Source: Variovorax sp. dw_308
GTDB lineage: Bacteria > Pseudomonadota > Gammaproteobacteria > Burkholderiales > Burkholderiaceae_C
Length of the DNA: 49,130 nucleotides
Reading direction: 5' to 3'
NCBI RefSeq assembly: GCF_019207085.1
Contig: NZ_JAATOM010000034.1
Location: 1-49,130, forward strand
Shown here: positions 1 to 8,605 of the stretch, one piece after another
Layout: each line of letters starts with the position of its first letter
Numbering within the stretch: the first letter of the stretch is position 1
Made by a program: the position numbers and the translations under genes
The notes under the pieces: generated by a model
Seen by the model: the letters and a program-made list of their open reading frames with translations, nothing else
Databases searched by the model: none
What the model was told of the DNA's origin: nothing

Positions 1-1743
1 GCCGCCAAAGAAGCTCTTGAGTTTGGCGAAGAAGCCGGTTTCGGCCGGCGGCGGCGGCGCAACAGGCACCACGACCGGTGCCGTCGCGACGGGCGCGGGT
101 GCGCGCACGGGCTCGGGCTTCGGCACCGCGACGGGTGCGGGCGCGTCGGGCAGCACGCCCTTGATCACCGGCGTCTGCTTGTTGGTCGGCTCTTGCGAGC
201 GGCGCGTGACCGAGGTCGGATCCTCGAACTCGTCGGCCATCTTGTAGCTGGCGTCGATGTGGTCGAGGCGCGGATCGTCGTGCTTCAGGCGTTCGAGCTT
301 GTAGTTGGGTGTCTCGAGCGTCTTGTTCGGCACCATCAGCACCGTGACGCGCTGCTTGAGCTCGATCTTGGCGATTTCGGGGCGCTTCTCGTTCAACAGG
401 AAGGAGGCCACCTCGACCGGCACTTGCACGTGCACGGCGGCCGTGTTGTCCTTCAGGCACTCCTCCTGGATGATGCGCAGGATCTGGAGCGCGCTCGATT
501 CGGTGTCGCGGATGTGGCCGGAGCCGCCGCAGCGTGGGCAGGGGATCGATGAGCCTTCGCTCAACGCCGGCTTCAGGCGCTGGCGGCTCATTTCCATGAG
601 GCCGAACTTGCTGATCGAGCCGAACTGCACGCGGGCGCGGTCCTGGCGCAGCGCGTCGCGCAGGCGGCTTTCGACTTCGCGGCGATTCTTCGACTCGTCC
701 ATGTCGATGAAGTCGATGACGATCAGGCCGCCCAGGTCGCGCAGGCGCATCTGGCGGGCCACTTCGTCGGCGGCTTCGAGGTTGGTGCGGGTGGCGGTCT
801 CTTCGATGTCGCCGCCCTTGATGGCGCGGGCCGAGTTGACGTCCACCGAAACCAGCGCTTCGGTGTGGTCGATCACGATGGCGCCGCCCGACGGCAGCTG
901 CACGGTGCGTGCGTAGGCCGACTCGATCTGGTGCTCGATCTGGAAGCGGCTGAACAGGGCCGCGTCGTCGCGGTAGCGCTTCACGCGAGCGGCATGCTCG
1001 GGCATGACATGCGCCATGAACTGCTGCGCCTGGTCGTAGATGTCGTCCGTGTCGATCAGGATGTCGCCGATGTCGTGATTGAAATAGTCACGGATGGCGC
1101 GGATGACGAGGCTCGATTCCTGGTAGATCAGGAAGGCGCCCTTGCCGCCCTTGGCCGCGCCGTCGATGGCGCTCCAGAGCTTGAGCAGGTAGTTCAAGTC
1201 CCATTGCAGCTCGGGTGCCGAACGGCCTATGCCGGCCGTACGGGCGATGATGCTGGCGCCCTTCGGGTACTCCAGCTGGTCCATCGCTTCCTTGAGCTCG
1301 GCCCGGTCGTCGCCCTCGATGCGGCGCGAGACGCCACCGCCGCGCGGATTGTTCGGCATCAGGACGACATAGCGGCCGGCCAGCGAGATGAAGGTGGTGA
1401 GTGCCGCCCCCTTGTTGCCGCGCTCTTCTTTTTCGACCTGCACAACCAGTTCCTGGCCTTCGCGGATCGCTTCGTTGATGCGCGCCGAACTGGCCGATAC
1501 GCCTTCGGCGAAGTACTGCTTCGAGATTTCCTTGAACGGCAGGAAGCCATGGCGGTCTTCGCCGTAGTCGACGAAGCAGGCTTCCAGCGAAGGCTCGACG
1601 CGCGTGACGACGGCCTTGTAGATGTTGCCCTTGCGCTGCTCGCGTCCTTCAATTTCGATTTCGTAGTCGAGGAGCTTTTGTCCGTCGACGATGGCCAGGC
1701 GGCGTTCTTCGGCCTGCGTGGCATTGATCAGCATCCGCTTCAT
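1..1743 (-). CDS. rne: Ribonuclease E, 5' part of gene (C-terminus beyond window)
   Basis: Endoribonuclease that initiates mRNA decay and processes rRNA and tRNA precursors; in many proteobacteria it scaffolds the degradosome. The reverse strand is open for 581 codons from the ATG at 1743 to the window edge. The protein begins MKRMLINATQAEERRLAIVDG, the usual RNase E/G start, followed by the S1 RNA-binding region (KGNIYKAVVTRVEPSLEACF). The catalytic-centre blocks are intact: SVDVNSARA and VIDFIDMDE carry the two metal-binding aspartates, and CPRCGG is the Zn-link that joins protomers. After about residue 500 the sequence becomes Pro/Ala/Val-rich, as in the disordered scaffold half. It is divergent from rluC, with a long 5' untranslated region. 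RNase E rather than RNase G is inferred from the extended proline-rich tail. Confidence 0.95.
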   Translation of the reverse strand, partial: MKRMLINATQAEERRLAIVDGQKLLDYEIEIEGREQRKGNIYKAVVTRVEPSLEACFVDYGEDRHGFLPFKEISKQYFAEGVSASSARINEAIREGQELVVQVEKEERGNKGAALTTFISLAGRYVVLMPNNPRGGGVSRRIEGDDRAELKEAMDQLEYPKGASIIARTAGIGRSAPELQWDLNYLLKLWSAIDGAAKGGKGAFLIYQESSLVIRAIRDYFNHDIGDILIDTDDIYDQAQQFMAHVMPEHAARVKRYRDDAALFSRFQIEHQIESAYARTVQLPSGGAIVIDHTEALVSVDVNSARAIKGGDIEETATRTNLEAADEVARQMRLRDLGGLIVIDFIDMDESKNRREVESRLRDALRQDRARVQFGSISKFGLMEMSRQRLKPALSEGSSIPCPRCGGSGHIRDTESSALQILRIIQEECLKDNTAAVHVQVPVEVASFLLNEKRPEIAKIELKQRVTVLMVPNKTLETPNYKLERLKHDDPRLDHIDASYKMADEFEDPTSVTRRSQEPTNKQTPVIKGVLPDAPAPVAVPKPEPVRAPAPVATAPVVVPVAPPPPAETGFFAKLKSFFGG

Positions 1744-2287
1744 GATGCGTTGTCCTTGTTTCTATCGTTTTACCGGCCCATGACGGGCGCACGATGCACG
1801 GACGACGCTTGCGAAACGAGGGGAATTGCCGCTTGATCCCGCTTGCCCTGGCCGTTCACGCAAAAGCGCAGGCGGCCCGATATTGAACGTCAGCTCAACA
1901 AGGACAGTGGGGGTGGGGGCGCGTGGATGGGCGCGAGCCAGATGCGGTGTTGATTAGCTATCTTTTTGATAGCGGGGTGCGCAATGATGGCGCGCTCTGC
2001 GGGCGACTCAATGTTTGCAGGCGCGGGCATCAGCCAGCGCAAGCACATTTGAATCAGCAGCATCAACACTAGGGGACTCGCTTTGATCCGCAGACAGCCT
2101 GTGGGCCTGCCTGCTGGTATTCCGTATCGGTGTTTCGTTGGGCGTCGGCTTGACTTGGACGCTGCGCCGGCCGCCGTGCGCTCTTGCGTTTGGCTTGCAG
2201 GCGACGCGACAAAGCGGCATCGACCTCACAACGCAGACATGAGTGCTCTAAACTTCTGTCTTATCAAGCACTTACACGACCGCGCTG
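1744..2287. other. Intergenic region between divergent rne and rluC
   Basis: This gap of 544 bp presumably holds the rne 5' leader and both divergent promoters. Long rne leaders that mediate autoregulation are known in enterics, so regulation here is likely but inferred. I could not pick a convincing -35/-10 pair on either strand. The one clear structure is the A/T-loop hairpin at 1957-1973. Small open frames here (for example 2008-2229 on the minus strand) show no recognisable protein features. Confidence 0.5.
1957..1973. repeat. Short hairpin motif, GCTATC-T5-GATAGC
   Basis: A perfect 6-bp inverted repeat around a homopolymeric loop (T5 on plus, A5 on minus, the rne sense strand). A related motif with an A-rich loop sits at 34859-34875 next to the LON-domain gene. 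From memory, short dyads with A-rich loops of this kind are common in Comamonadaceae intergenic DNA. Function unknown. Confidence 0.45.
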
Positions 2288-3301
2288 GTGAAAAACATTA
2301 TAGGTGCGAAGCCCGACACCGCGGCGGCAGAAGTTCGGTTTTTGACGGTTGATACGGAATCTGCCGGTCAGCGACTCGACAACTTCCTGTTCCGCCACCT
2401 GAAGGGCGTTCCCAAGACCCATGTCTACCGGATCATCCGGTCGGGGGAGGTGCGCATCAACAAGGGGCGCGTGCAGGCGGAGACGCGCATCGAGGCCGGC
2501 GACGTGCTGCGGCTGCCGCCGGTGCGCGTATCGGCCCGGTCCGAGGAGGGCGCCACGCCGCCCGCACCGGCGCGTGAGTTTCCCCTGCTGTATGAGGACG
2601 ATGCCCTGCTGGCCATCGACAAGCCGGCGGGCGTCGCTGTCCACGGTGGCAGCGGCGTGAGCTTCGGTGTCATCGAGCAGTTGCGAACCGCCCGACCGGG
2701 CGCGAAATTCCTGGAACTGGTCCACCGGCTCGACCGGGAAACCTCGGGCGTGTTGCTGGTTGCCAAGAAGCGAAGCGCGCTGGTGGCGTTGCAGGACCAG
2801 TTTCGCGAGCGTGAGACCGGCAAGACCTACCTGGCGCTGGTCGACGGCGAATGGCCCGCCTCGAGGAAGGTACTCGACGCTCCCCTCGCCAAATATCTCC
2901 TGCCTGACGGGGAGCGCCGCGTGCGTGTGGTCGCCAAGGACCATGCGGATGCGATGCGCGCCGTGACCCTGGTGCGCGTCAAGGCCCGCTTCGCGCTGCC
3001 CGGCGAGAGCCATCCGATGTCCTTGCTGGCCGTGACCATCAAGACCGGCCGCACGCACCAGATCCGCGTGCACCTTGCGTCGGAGGGCCACGCGATCTCC
3101 GGCGACGACAAGTACGGCAATTTCGAGCGCAATCGCGCCCTGCAGAAGGCGGGCCTGAAGCGAATGTTCCTGCACGCCTGGCGCCTGCAATTCAATCATC
3201 CATCCACCGGCGAGCGCATCGCAGTCGAGGCGATGCTTCCGCCGGAACTGGCGCGATTGCTCCCGCCGGCCACCGTTCTCGAACTGTCCAGCCATGACTG
3301 A
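2288..3301 (+). CDS. rluC: 23S rRNA pseudouridine synthase RluC
   Basis: RluA-family pseudouridine synthase; RluC modifies U955, U2504 and U2580 of 23S rRNA in E. coli. The 337-aa product has an N-terminal S4 RNA-binding domain (about residues 28-85) and then the catalytic domain. The signature HRLDRETSG carries the catalytic Asp at about position 149 (144 in E. coli RluC). KTGRTHQIRVHLASEGHAI is the conserved C-terminal block. The start is a GTG; no ATG in frame lies upstream and no Shine-Dalgarno is obvious, so the exact start is less certain. It overlaps the next gene by 8 nt, which suggests coupled translation. Pairing with rne across a divergent gap is common in beta- and gammaproteobacteria. 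RluC rather than RluD is favoured by this context and the S4 sequence. Confidence 0.92.
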   Translation: MKNIIGAKPDTAAAEVRFLTVDTESAGQRLDNFLFRHLKGVPKTHVYRIIRSGEVRINKGRVQAETRIEAGDVLRLPPVRVSARSEEGATPPAPAREFPLLYEDDALLAIDKPAGVAVHGGSGVSFGVIEQLRTARPGAKFLELVHRLDRETSGVLLVAKKRSALVALQDQFRERETGKTYLALVDGEWPASRKVLDAPLAKYLLPDGERRVRVVAKDHADAMRAVTLVRVKARFALPGESHPMSLLAVTIKTGRTHQIRVHLASEGHAISGDDKYGNFERNRALQKAGLKRMFLHAWRLQFNHPSTGERIAVEAMLPPELARLLPPATVLELSSHD

Positions 3302-3962
3302 CGCCCGCACCCGCCGCTTCGACCTGATCGCCTTCGACTGGGACGGCACGCTGTACGACTCCACGGCGCTGATCGTGCGATCCATCCAGGCGGCCGTGGT
3401 CGACGTGGGTGGCGCCAGGCCGTCCGACAAGGACGCGGCCTGGGTCATCGGCCTCGGCCTGGTCGAAGCGCTCGCCAAGGCGGCGCCCGACGTCCCGCGC
3501 GAGAAGTACGCCCAGCTCGGTGCGCGCTATCGCCACCACTACATCGGTCACCACAACGACCTGGTGCTGTTCGAAGGCGTGCTGCAGATGCTCGATGCGC
3601 TGCGCGCGCGCGGCCACAAGCTTGCCGTCGCCACCGGCAAGTCGCGCAACGGCCTGGACGCGGCACTCGCCACCTCGACCTTGCACGACCGATTCGACAG
3701 TTCCCGAACCGCCGACGAGACCGCTGGCAAGCCGCACCCGCGCATGCTGCTGGAATTGATGGAAGAGCTTGCCGTTCCACCCGAACGCACGCTGATGATC
3801 GGCGACACCACGCACGACCTTCAACTGGCCCTGAATGCCGGCTGTTCCAGCATCGGCGTGAGCTACGGCGCGCATGAGCCCGATGACTTCGACGCGCTCC
3901 ATCCGCTGTTCATCGCCCATTCCGTGGCCTCGTTGCAAGACTGGTTGCTCGCCAACGGTTGA
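3294..3962 (+). CDS. HAD-family hydrolase, phosphoglycolate-phosphatase-like
   Basis: A 222-aa haloacid-dehalogenase-superfamily phosphatase. Motif I is DWDGTLYDST, with nucleophile and acid/base aspartates near residues 14 and 16. Motif II is in VATGKSRNG, and motif IV is MIGDTTHDLQLALNAG near residue 165. The helical cap inserted after motif I is typical of subfamily IA (Gph, YjjG and relatives). The substrate cannot be fixed from sequence; phosphoglycolate or a nucleotide monophosphate is a family guess. The ATG lies inside the end of rluC (8-nt overlap), so it is probably translated by coupling. Neighbours rluC and sppA do not point to a pathway. Confidence 0.85.
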   Translation: MTDARTRRFDLIAFDWDGTLYDSTALIVRSIQAAVVDVGGARPSDKDAAWVIGLGLVEALAKAAPDVPREKYAQLGARYRHHYIGHHNDLVLFEGVLQMLDALRARGHKLAVATGKSRNGLDAALATSTLHDRFDSSRTADETAGKPHPRMLLELMEELAVPPERTLMIGDTTHDLQLALNAGCSSIGVSYGAHEPDDFDALHPLFIAHSVASLQDWLLANG

Positions 3963-3986
3963 GACGCCAGGAAGTTGAAACATCCC

Positions 3987-4355
3987 ATGACCGAGCAAGC
4001 GATTCCCCTGTGCAACGCTTCCGACTTGGTCGAAGGCGGGCGTGCCGTGCCGTTCGATGTGGTCTTTCGCGGAGAAAGCTGCCGCGCCTTTGCCATCCGC
4101 TTCGAGAAACGACCGCATGCCTTCCTCAATCGCTGCAGCCATGTGGCAATGGAACTCGACTTCCAGCCGGACCGTTTCTTCGATGACACCGGCCAATGGC
4201 TGCTCTGCGCCACGCACGGCGCCGTCTACAAGCCGGATACCGGCGAGTGCGCCGGCGGACCCTGCCGCGGCGGCCTGGTCAAGATAGCCCTGAGCGAACG
4301 TGACGGCGTGGTGCACTGGCATACTGCCTGGGACCTTCAACCCTTGGCCTTCTAG
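3987..4355 (+). CDS. Small Rieske [2Fe-2S] protein
   Basis: A single-domain Rieske protein of 122 aa from the ATG. The cluster ligands are visible as CSH about residues 41-43 and CATH about 64-67 (C-x-H then C-x-x-H), the pattern of soluble ferredoxin-like Rieske proteins. There is no oxygenase catalytic domain, signal peptide or membrane segment, so it is probably cytoplasmic and passes electrons to an unknown partner. An in-frame TTG exists 12 nt upstream, but the AGGAAG sequence lies only 1 nt from the TTG and 13 nt from the ATG, so the ATG at 3987 is preferred. It sits between a HAD phosphatase and sppA, an arrangement I believe is conserved in related betaproteobacteria, without a known functional link. 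Confidence 0.85.
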   Translation: MTEQAIPLCNASDLVEGGRAVPFDVVFRGESCRAFAIRFEKRPHAFLNRCSHVAMELDFQPDRFFDDTGQWLLCATHGAVYKPDTGECAGGPCRGGLVKIALSERDGVVHWHTAWDLQPLAF

Positions 4356-4369
4356 AGCGGCTTCTCCAA

Positions 4370-5413
4370 ATGACTGACCCCACCCGAAAGGAACCCGAGG
4401 GTTTCGAGCCCTTTGAATCCACGGCGCCCCTTGCGGCGTCGCAGGCCGCTGGCAAGAGGGCAGGGCAGGGTGATCCGACGCTGTCCAGCGGATGGGAGCG
4501 CGCCACCCTCGAGAAGTTGGCGTTTGCCTCGCTCAACGAGCAGAAGGCGGCGCGCCGATGGCGGACCTTCGTGCGGCTGACCTGGCTGGCGTTCCTGGCG
4601 GTCGTGCTCTGGATCGGCCTGTCGCGTGCGACACCGACCACCGCCAAGTCGACAGCCCACACCGCGGTCGTCGAGATCAAGGGTGAAATTGCCAACGGCG
4701 CCGATGCCAGTGCCGAAGCCATCGTGGCCTCGATGAAGACGGCATTCGAAGACGACGGCGCCAAGGCTGTCGTGTTGCTGATCAACTCGCCCGGCGGCAG
4801 CCCGGTGCAGGCCGGCATCATCAACGACGAGATCAGGCGCATGCGCGCCAAGTACAACAAGCCCGTCTACGCGGTGGTCGAAGAGACATGTGCGTCCGCT
4901 GCGTATTACATCGCCGCCGCGACGGACAAGATATTCGTCGACAAGGCCAGCATCGTCGGCAGCATCGGCGTGCTGATGGACGGATTCGGATTCACCGGCA
5001 CGATGGAAAAGCTCGGCGTCGAGCGGCGCCTGATCATCTCGGGCGAGAACAAGGGCTTCCTCGACCCGTTCAGCCCGATGAACGACGCACAGCGCACCCA
5101 TGCGCAGCAGATGATCGACCAGATCCACGAGCAGTTCATCAACGTCGTCAAGACGGGGCGCGGTGACCGGCTCAAGTTGCAGACGCCGGGCCTGTTCAGC
5201 GGACTGTTCTGGAGCGGCCAGCAGGCCGTCGAGCTCGGCCTGGCAGACCAGCTTGGCAATGTCGACTTCGTGGCGCGCGAAGTGGTCAAGGCCGAAGAGG
5301 TGATCGACTACACGCGGCGCGACAACGTGGCGGAAAAGCTGGCCAAGAAGTTTGGCGCCGCGATGGGTGACGCCACCGTCCGCGCCCTGCGCCTGTCGCC
5401 CGGCGTGCGCTGA
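4370..5413 (+). CDS. sppA: S49-family signal peptide peptidase SppA, single-domain type
   Basis: A membrane-anchored Ser/Lys protease that degrades cleaved signal peptides. The 347-aa protein has a hydrophilic N-terminus of about 65 residues, one transmembrane segment (about 68-84), then the periplasmic S49 domain. LLINSPGGSP is the conserved strand-loop. The nucleophile is Ser176 in ETCASAAYYIA and the general base is Lys228 in SGENKGF. Their 52-residue spacing equals that of the Bacillus SppA dyad (Ser147/Lys199). The length matches half-size SppA rather than the tandem-domain E. coli form. It is the last gene of the rluC-HAD-Rieske run. Its stop lies only 3 nt from the stop of the convergent MFS gene, leaving no room for a conventional terminator. 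Confidence 0.9.
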   Translation: MTDPTRKEPEGFEPFESTAPLAASQAAGKRAGQGDPTLSSGWERATLEKLAFASLNEQKAARRWRTFVRLTWLAFLAVVLWIGLSRATPTTAKSTAHTAVVEIKGEIANGADASAEAIVASMKTAFEDDGAKAVVLLINSPGGSPVQAGIINDEIRRMRAKYNKPVYAVVEETCASAAYYIAAATDKIFVDKASIVGSIGVLMDGFGFTGTMEKLGVERRLIISGENKGFLDPFSPMNDAQRTHAQQMIDQIHEQFINVVKTGRGDRLKLQTPGLFSGLFWSGQQAVELGLADQLGNVDFVAREVVKAEEVIDYTRRDNVAEKLAKKFGAAMGDATVRALRLSPGVR

Positions 5414-5416
5414 TCT

Positions 5417-6571
5417 TCAACCCTGCGGCGGCGCGTCGACGCGCCGAGCCGAGGCGGCGAGTGCGACCGCAAAGCCGACCACCAGCCACAGCGCCCACCC
5501 GAGCGAACTGACGCGTGCCACGAAGCCGATCGCGGGTGGCCCGGCCATGAACCCCAGGTACGCCGCGGCCGAGACAGCCGCGATGCCGCGCGCCGGGTCC
5601 ACCCCCGGCACCCGCGCCGCCGCCGAGAAAAGAATGGGCACCACGTTGGCAAACCCCACGCCTACGCCGGCAAATCCGACCAGCGCGAGCCAGGGCTGGC
5701 GCGCGACGAGCACCAGGGCCATGGCCGCCGCCGCCAACACCGCGCTCCCGCGCAACAGCACGGCCGGTGCAAAGCGAGCCCGCATGGCATCGCCGCCGAA
5801 TCGGGCCGCAGCCATGGCGGCGGAAAAACTTGCATAGGCGAGGGCGGCCTGGCCCTGCGGGCTGCCGAGTTCCTGCTGGAGGTACAGCACGCTCCAGTCG
5901 TAGATCGCACCTTCGGCGATCAGCCCCAACGCTGCGAGAACGCCGAGGATGACCAGCGCACCGCGCGGCAAGCTGAATCCCTCGGCCACAGGCGACGCGG
6001 AGGAGGTCGCCGCTCGAGGCAGCATGTATTGCGACGCCAGCAGGATCGCGAGCGCAGTCACGCCCGCCACCCAGAGCAGATGCGTTTGCGGCGACATTCC
6101 CGCCGCGAGCGCGGCGCCGCCGGTCATGGCGCCGGCCATGCCGCCCAGGCTGAACATGCCATGCATGCCGCTCATCAGGGTGCCGCCATCGAGCAGTTCC
6201 AGCTTCGCGGCTTCGGTGTTGATGGCCACGTCGAACACACCGGTGGCGATGCCGAACACGGCCAACAACCCAAGCAGCGCGCCATACCCCGGCATGACGA
6301 TCAACGCGGCGATCAGCAAGGCATAGACCGTGCCGCAGAGTCGCGCCGTGTCGCGTGCGCCATAGCGGCCGATCCAGTGGCCGGCGCGGGACAGGCCGGC
6401 CAGCGCGCCGAACCCCGCCGCCAGCATGGCGAATCCCAACTGTGCCTCGTCGACAGCGTAGTGGCCCTTGACGGTCGGGATATGCACGCCCCAGGTCGCG
6501 AATATGAAACCCGACGCGAAGAACTGCGTGCGCGAAGCCCAACGGGTGCCGGCGCCGATCCCGCCGCCCAC
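5417..6571 (-). CDS. MFS transporter, YbjJ-like
   Basis: A 384-aa integral membrane protein with about twelve hydrophobic helices, for example LLGLLAVFGIATGVFDVAI and a final LWLVVGFAVALAA. The start reads TRWASRTQFFASGFIFATWG and the first half has FGALAGLSRAGHWIGRYGARDT, in place of the usual MFS loop 2-3 motif. The organisation resembles the YbjJ subfamily of uncharacterised exporters. The start codon is a GTG 3 nt after the stop of the upstream methyltransferase gene, so it belongs to the maf-methyltransferase minus-strand operon. The substrate cannot be told from sequence. Confidence 0.85.
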   Translation of the reverse strand: MGGGIGAGTRWASRTQFFASGFIFATWGVHIPTVKGHYAVDEAQLGFAMLAAGFGALAGLSRAGHWIGRYGARDTARLCGTVYALLIAALIVMPGYGALLGLLAVFGIATGVFDVAINTEAAKLELLDGGTLMSGMHGMFSLGGMAGAMTGGAALAAGMSPQTHLLWVAGVTALAILLASQYMLPRAATSSASPVAEGFSLPRGALVILGVLAALGLIAEGAIYDWSVLYLQQELGSPQGQAALAYASFSAAMAAARFGGDAMRARFAPAVLLRGSAVLAAAAMALVLVARQPWLALVGFAGVGVGFANVVPILFSAAARVPGVDPARGIAAVSAAAYLGFMAGPPAIGFVARVSSLGWALWLVVGFAVALAASARRVDAPPQG

Positions 6572-6574
6572 AGG

Positions 6575-7333
6575 TCAGCGCCCGATCGCGAAGACGGCCG
6601 GCAGGCGGTCTTCGGACTGCCCGGGAGCCGCGCGCCAGCCCTTGATGGTGTCGCTGCGCACGCTCGCTCCCGCCAGCGTCAACCCCCGTGCGATGGCCAG
6701 CCGCGTGTTGAGCTGCAAGGTTTGCACGAGCGCTTGCTGCAAGGCGGCATTGCGATAGGGCGTCTCGATGAAGAGCTGGGTTTGGCCGGTGCGCAGCGCC
6801 AGCGTTTCCAGTTCGCGGATGCGCTGGTTGCGTGCACCGGGCTCTTGCGGCAAGTAGCCGACGAACGCGAAGTTCTGGCCGTTGAGGCCGCTCGCGGCCA
6901 GTGCCAGCAACAACGACACCGGCCCCGTCAGCGGCACGACGGCAATGCCAAGATCGTGTGCCGCACGTGCGACCGACGAGCCCGGGTCGGCCACGGCCGG
7001 CATGCCGGCTTCGCTGAGCAGGCCGATGTCATGGCCGTTCAGCGCGGCCGCCAGCAAGGGCCGAGCGTCGAACTGTCCGGCATGGTCACCCTTCTTGTGC
7101 ACATCGCGCGGCAGTTCGGTGATCTCTTGCGCCTGCAATGATGCGGCCAAGGGCGCGACAGCGTCGATGCGCTTGAGGTACGCACGCGCCGACTTTGCGT
7201 TCTCGCAAATCCAGTGCGTGATCGCCGCTGCCTTCTGCAAGGTGCCGAGGGGCAGGGCGTCCTGCAAGGGCGCCTGGTCGTCGCAGCCGAAATCCAGCGG
7301 CGCCGGCACGAGGTAGAGCGTGCCCCGGCTCAT
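6575..7333 (-). CDS. SAM-dependent methyltransferase, tetrapyrrole methylase (RsmI-like) family
   Basis: A 252-aa member of the corrin/tetrapyrrole methylase family (TP_methylase). The pattern GTLYLVPAPLDFG near the start, DIGLLSEAGMPAVADPGS in the middle and VPLTGPVSLLLALAASGLNG are the hallmarks shared with RsmI, the 2'-O-methyltransferase for C1402 of 16S rRNA. FIETPYRN is another shared block. It is shorter than RsmI (about 285 aa) and its N-terminus differs from the RsmI GTLYVVATPIGN form, so it is the YraL-like paralogue class whose substrate is unsettled. The ATG overlaps the stop of maf by 4 nt. Confidence 0.85.
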   Translation of the reverse strand: MSRGTLYLVPAPLDFGCDDQAPLQDALPLGTLQKAAAITHWICENAKSARAYLKRIDAVAPLAASLQAQEITELPRDVHKKGDHAGQFDARPLLAAALNGHDIGLLSEAGMPAVADPGSSVARAAHDLGIAVVPLTGPVSLLLALAASGLNGQNFAFVGYLPQEPGARNQRIRELETLALRTGQTQLFIETPYRNAALQQALVQTLQLNTRLAIARGLTLAGASVRSDTIKGWRAAPGQSEDRLPAVFAIGR

Positions 7334-7911
7334 AGCAGGTCCACGCCCGCGGCGCGCAACATGCGGCAGGTGCGGATCAGCGGCAGGCCGACCAGCGCAC
7401 TGGGGTCATCGCTGTCGATCGATTCCAGCAGGGCAATGCCCAGCCCTTCGCTCTTCGCGCTGCCTGCACAGTCGTAGGGCTGTTCGAGGCGCAAATAGCG
7501 CTCGATTGCAGCGTCGTCGAGATTGCGGAACACCACGCGCACAGGTGCAATGTCTTGTTGTGCGAAGTGGGTGGCCTGGCACACCACGGCCACGGCGGTC
7601 TGGAAAACAAGGGTCTGTCCGCGCATGCGCTGCAACTGTGCGGTTGCGCGCTGGTGATCACCGGGTTTGCCGAGCGATTCACCGGCGAGGTCGGCCACTT
7701 GGTCGGAACCAATCACGACGGCCTCCGGAAAGCGCCGGGCGACCGCGCGCGCCTTCTCCAGGGCCAATCGGCTCGCGAGCGCGCCGGGGCTTTCGCCGGG
7801 AAGCGGGGTTTCGTCGACTTCGGGCGCATGCACTTCAAAGGGCAGGCGCAGGCGATTCATCAACTCGCGCCGATAGCGCGACGTGGAGGCAAGGATCACG
7901 GTGCGTTGCAT
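7330..7911 (-). CDS. maf: Maf family nucleotide pyrophosphatase (YceF type)
   Basis: A 193-aa Maf/ITPase-fold house-cleaning nucleotide pyrophosphatase. Conserved blocks are LASTSRYRRELM (nucleotide-binding loop), VDETPLPGESP, ALEKARAV and VIGSDQV, with the catalytic Asp in GSDQ, then the C-terminal SAKSEGLGIALLESIDSDDPSALVGLPL. Of the two proteobacterial branches it looks like YceF (7-methyl-GTP pyrophosphatase in E. coli): it reads GSDQV and has the EGLG...L segment. YceF is commonly next to yceD-rpmF, as here, where it is divergent from yceD across 98 bp. First gene of the minus-strand maf-methyltransferase-MFS operon. Confidence 0.92.
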   Translation of the reverse strand: MQRTVILASTSRYRRELMNRLRLPFEVHAPEVDETPLPGESPGALASRLALEKARAVARRFPEAVVIGSDQVADLAGESLGKPGDHQRATAQLQRMRGQTLVFQTAVAVVCQATHFAQQDIAPVRVVFRNLDDAAIERYLRLEQPYDCAGSAKSEGLGIALLESIDSDDPSALVGLPLIRTCRMLRAAGVDLL

Positions 7912-8009
7912 AGGCCTGATTGTGGGGGACGGGCCGGCAACGAGTTCTCCCGCATGGCCTGGCGCACGCCACCCCCGGGATTGACCTGCATTGGCTTAGA
8001 CTGCCCGCG

Positions 8010-8558
8010 ATGACCAGAGAATTTGCCCCCCGACGCCTTGACGTTGCTGCCTTTGCAGAAGACGGCGTCACCTTGTCCGGCCACACGCCCCTGCTCGACT
8101 TCACCCGCCTGGCGGCTGAAACCACCGGCGTGTCGCCGGATGCGGAGGTGACATGGACGGCGGAAGGCGAGCAGCGTACCGGCGTGACCGGCGCCCCGGA
8201 CGCCTGGCTGCATCTGGAAGCCGACGCGGTGGTGCCGCTAGTCTGTCAACGATGCCTGGCGCCGGTGGACATCGGCTTGAGCGTTGATCGCTGGTTTCGA
8301 TTCGTCAGGGACGAGGAAACGGCGGCAATCGAGGACGAGGAGTCAGAGGAAGACATCCTCGTGACCAGCCGGGATTTCGATCTCCACGCGTTGATCGAGG
8401 ACGAACTGCTGATGGAAATCCCGGTCACGCCTCGCCACGACGCCTGTCCGGACGCTCCCCCGTTGTCCGCAGCGGATGCCGATTTCGACGTTGCCGACGG
8501 CTCCAGGCCCAACCCCTTCGCGGTGCTCGGCAAGTTGCGCGGTGGCAAGCCGGAGTAG
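8010..8558 (+). CDS. yceD: YceD family protein (DUF177)
   Basis: A 182-aa acidic protein of the YceD/DUF177 family, whose bacterial members accompany rpmF; the plant relative DCL1 is linked to 23S rRNA maturation. Visible features are the VPLVCQRCLAPVDI segment (CxxC) in the middle and an acidic EDEESEEDILV stretch, then a C-terminal NPFAVLGKL block. The ATG at 8010 was chosen over longer in-frame starts because the family begins about here (REFAPRRLDVAAFA). It precedes rpmF, which has its own promoter in the 178-bp gap. A role in ribosome or 23S rRNA assembly is inferred from the family, not from this sequence. Confidence 0.9.
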   Translation: MTREFAPRRLDVAAFAEDGVTLSGHTPLLDFTRLAAETTGVSPDAEVTWTAEGEQRTGVTGAPDAWLHLEADAVVPLVCQRCLAPVDIGLSVDRWFRFVRDEETAAIEDEESEEDILVTSRDFDLHALIEDELLMEIPVTPRHDACPDAPPLSAADADFDVADGSRPNPFAVLGKLRGGKPE

Positions 8559-8575
8559 CCTCGTGCACGGTCGAC

Positions 8576-8605
8576 TTGGCTCCTTCGACGAGCTTGGGCT
8601 ATAAT
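8576..8605 (+). promoter_or_regulatory. Sigma-70 promoter for rpmF-plsX-fab
   Basis: TTGGCT (8576-8581) and a perfect TATAAT (8600-8605) separated by 18 bp, starting just after the yceD stop. Transcription would begin near 8612, giving a leader of about 125 nt before rpmF. A perfect TTGACA also occurs at 8683-8688, but no good -10 follows it. The leader contains repeated GCCGG/CCGGC stretches able to pair. Confidence 0.75.

Noticed and set aside
865..1836. Plus-strand open frame of 323 codons antisense to rne
   Set aside because: It is a high-GC shadow of the rne coding strand, with no recognisable domain and low-complexity Ala/Val/Asp content.
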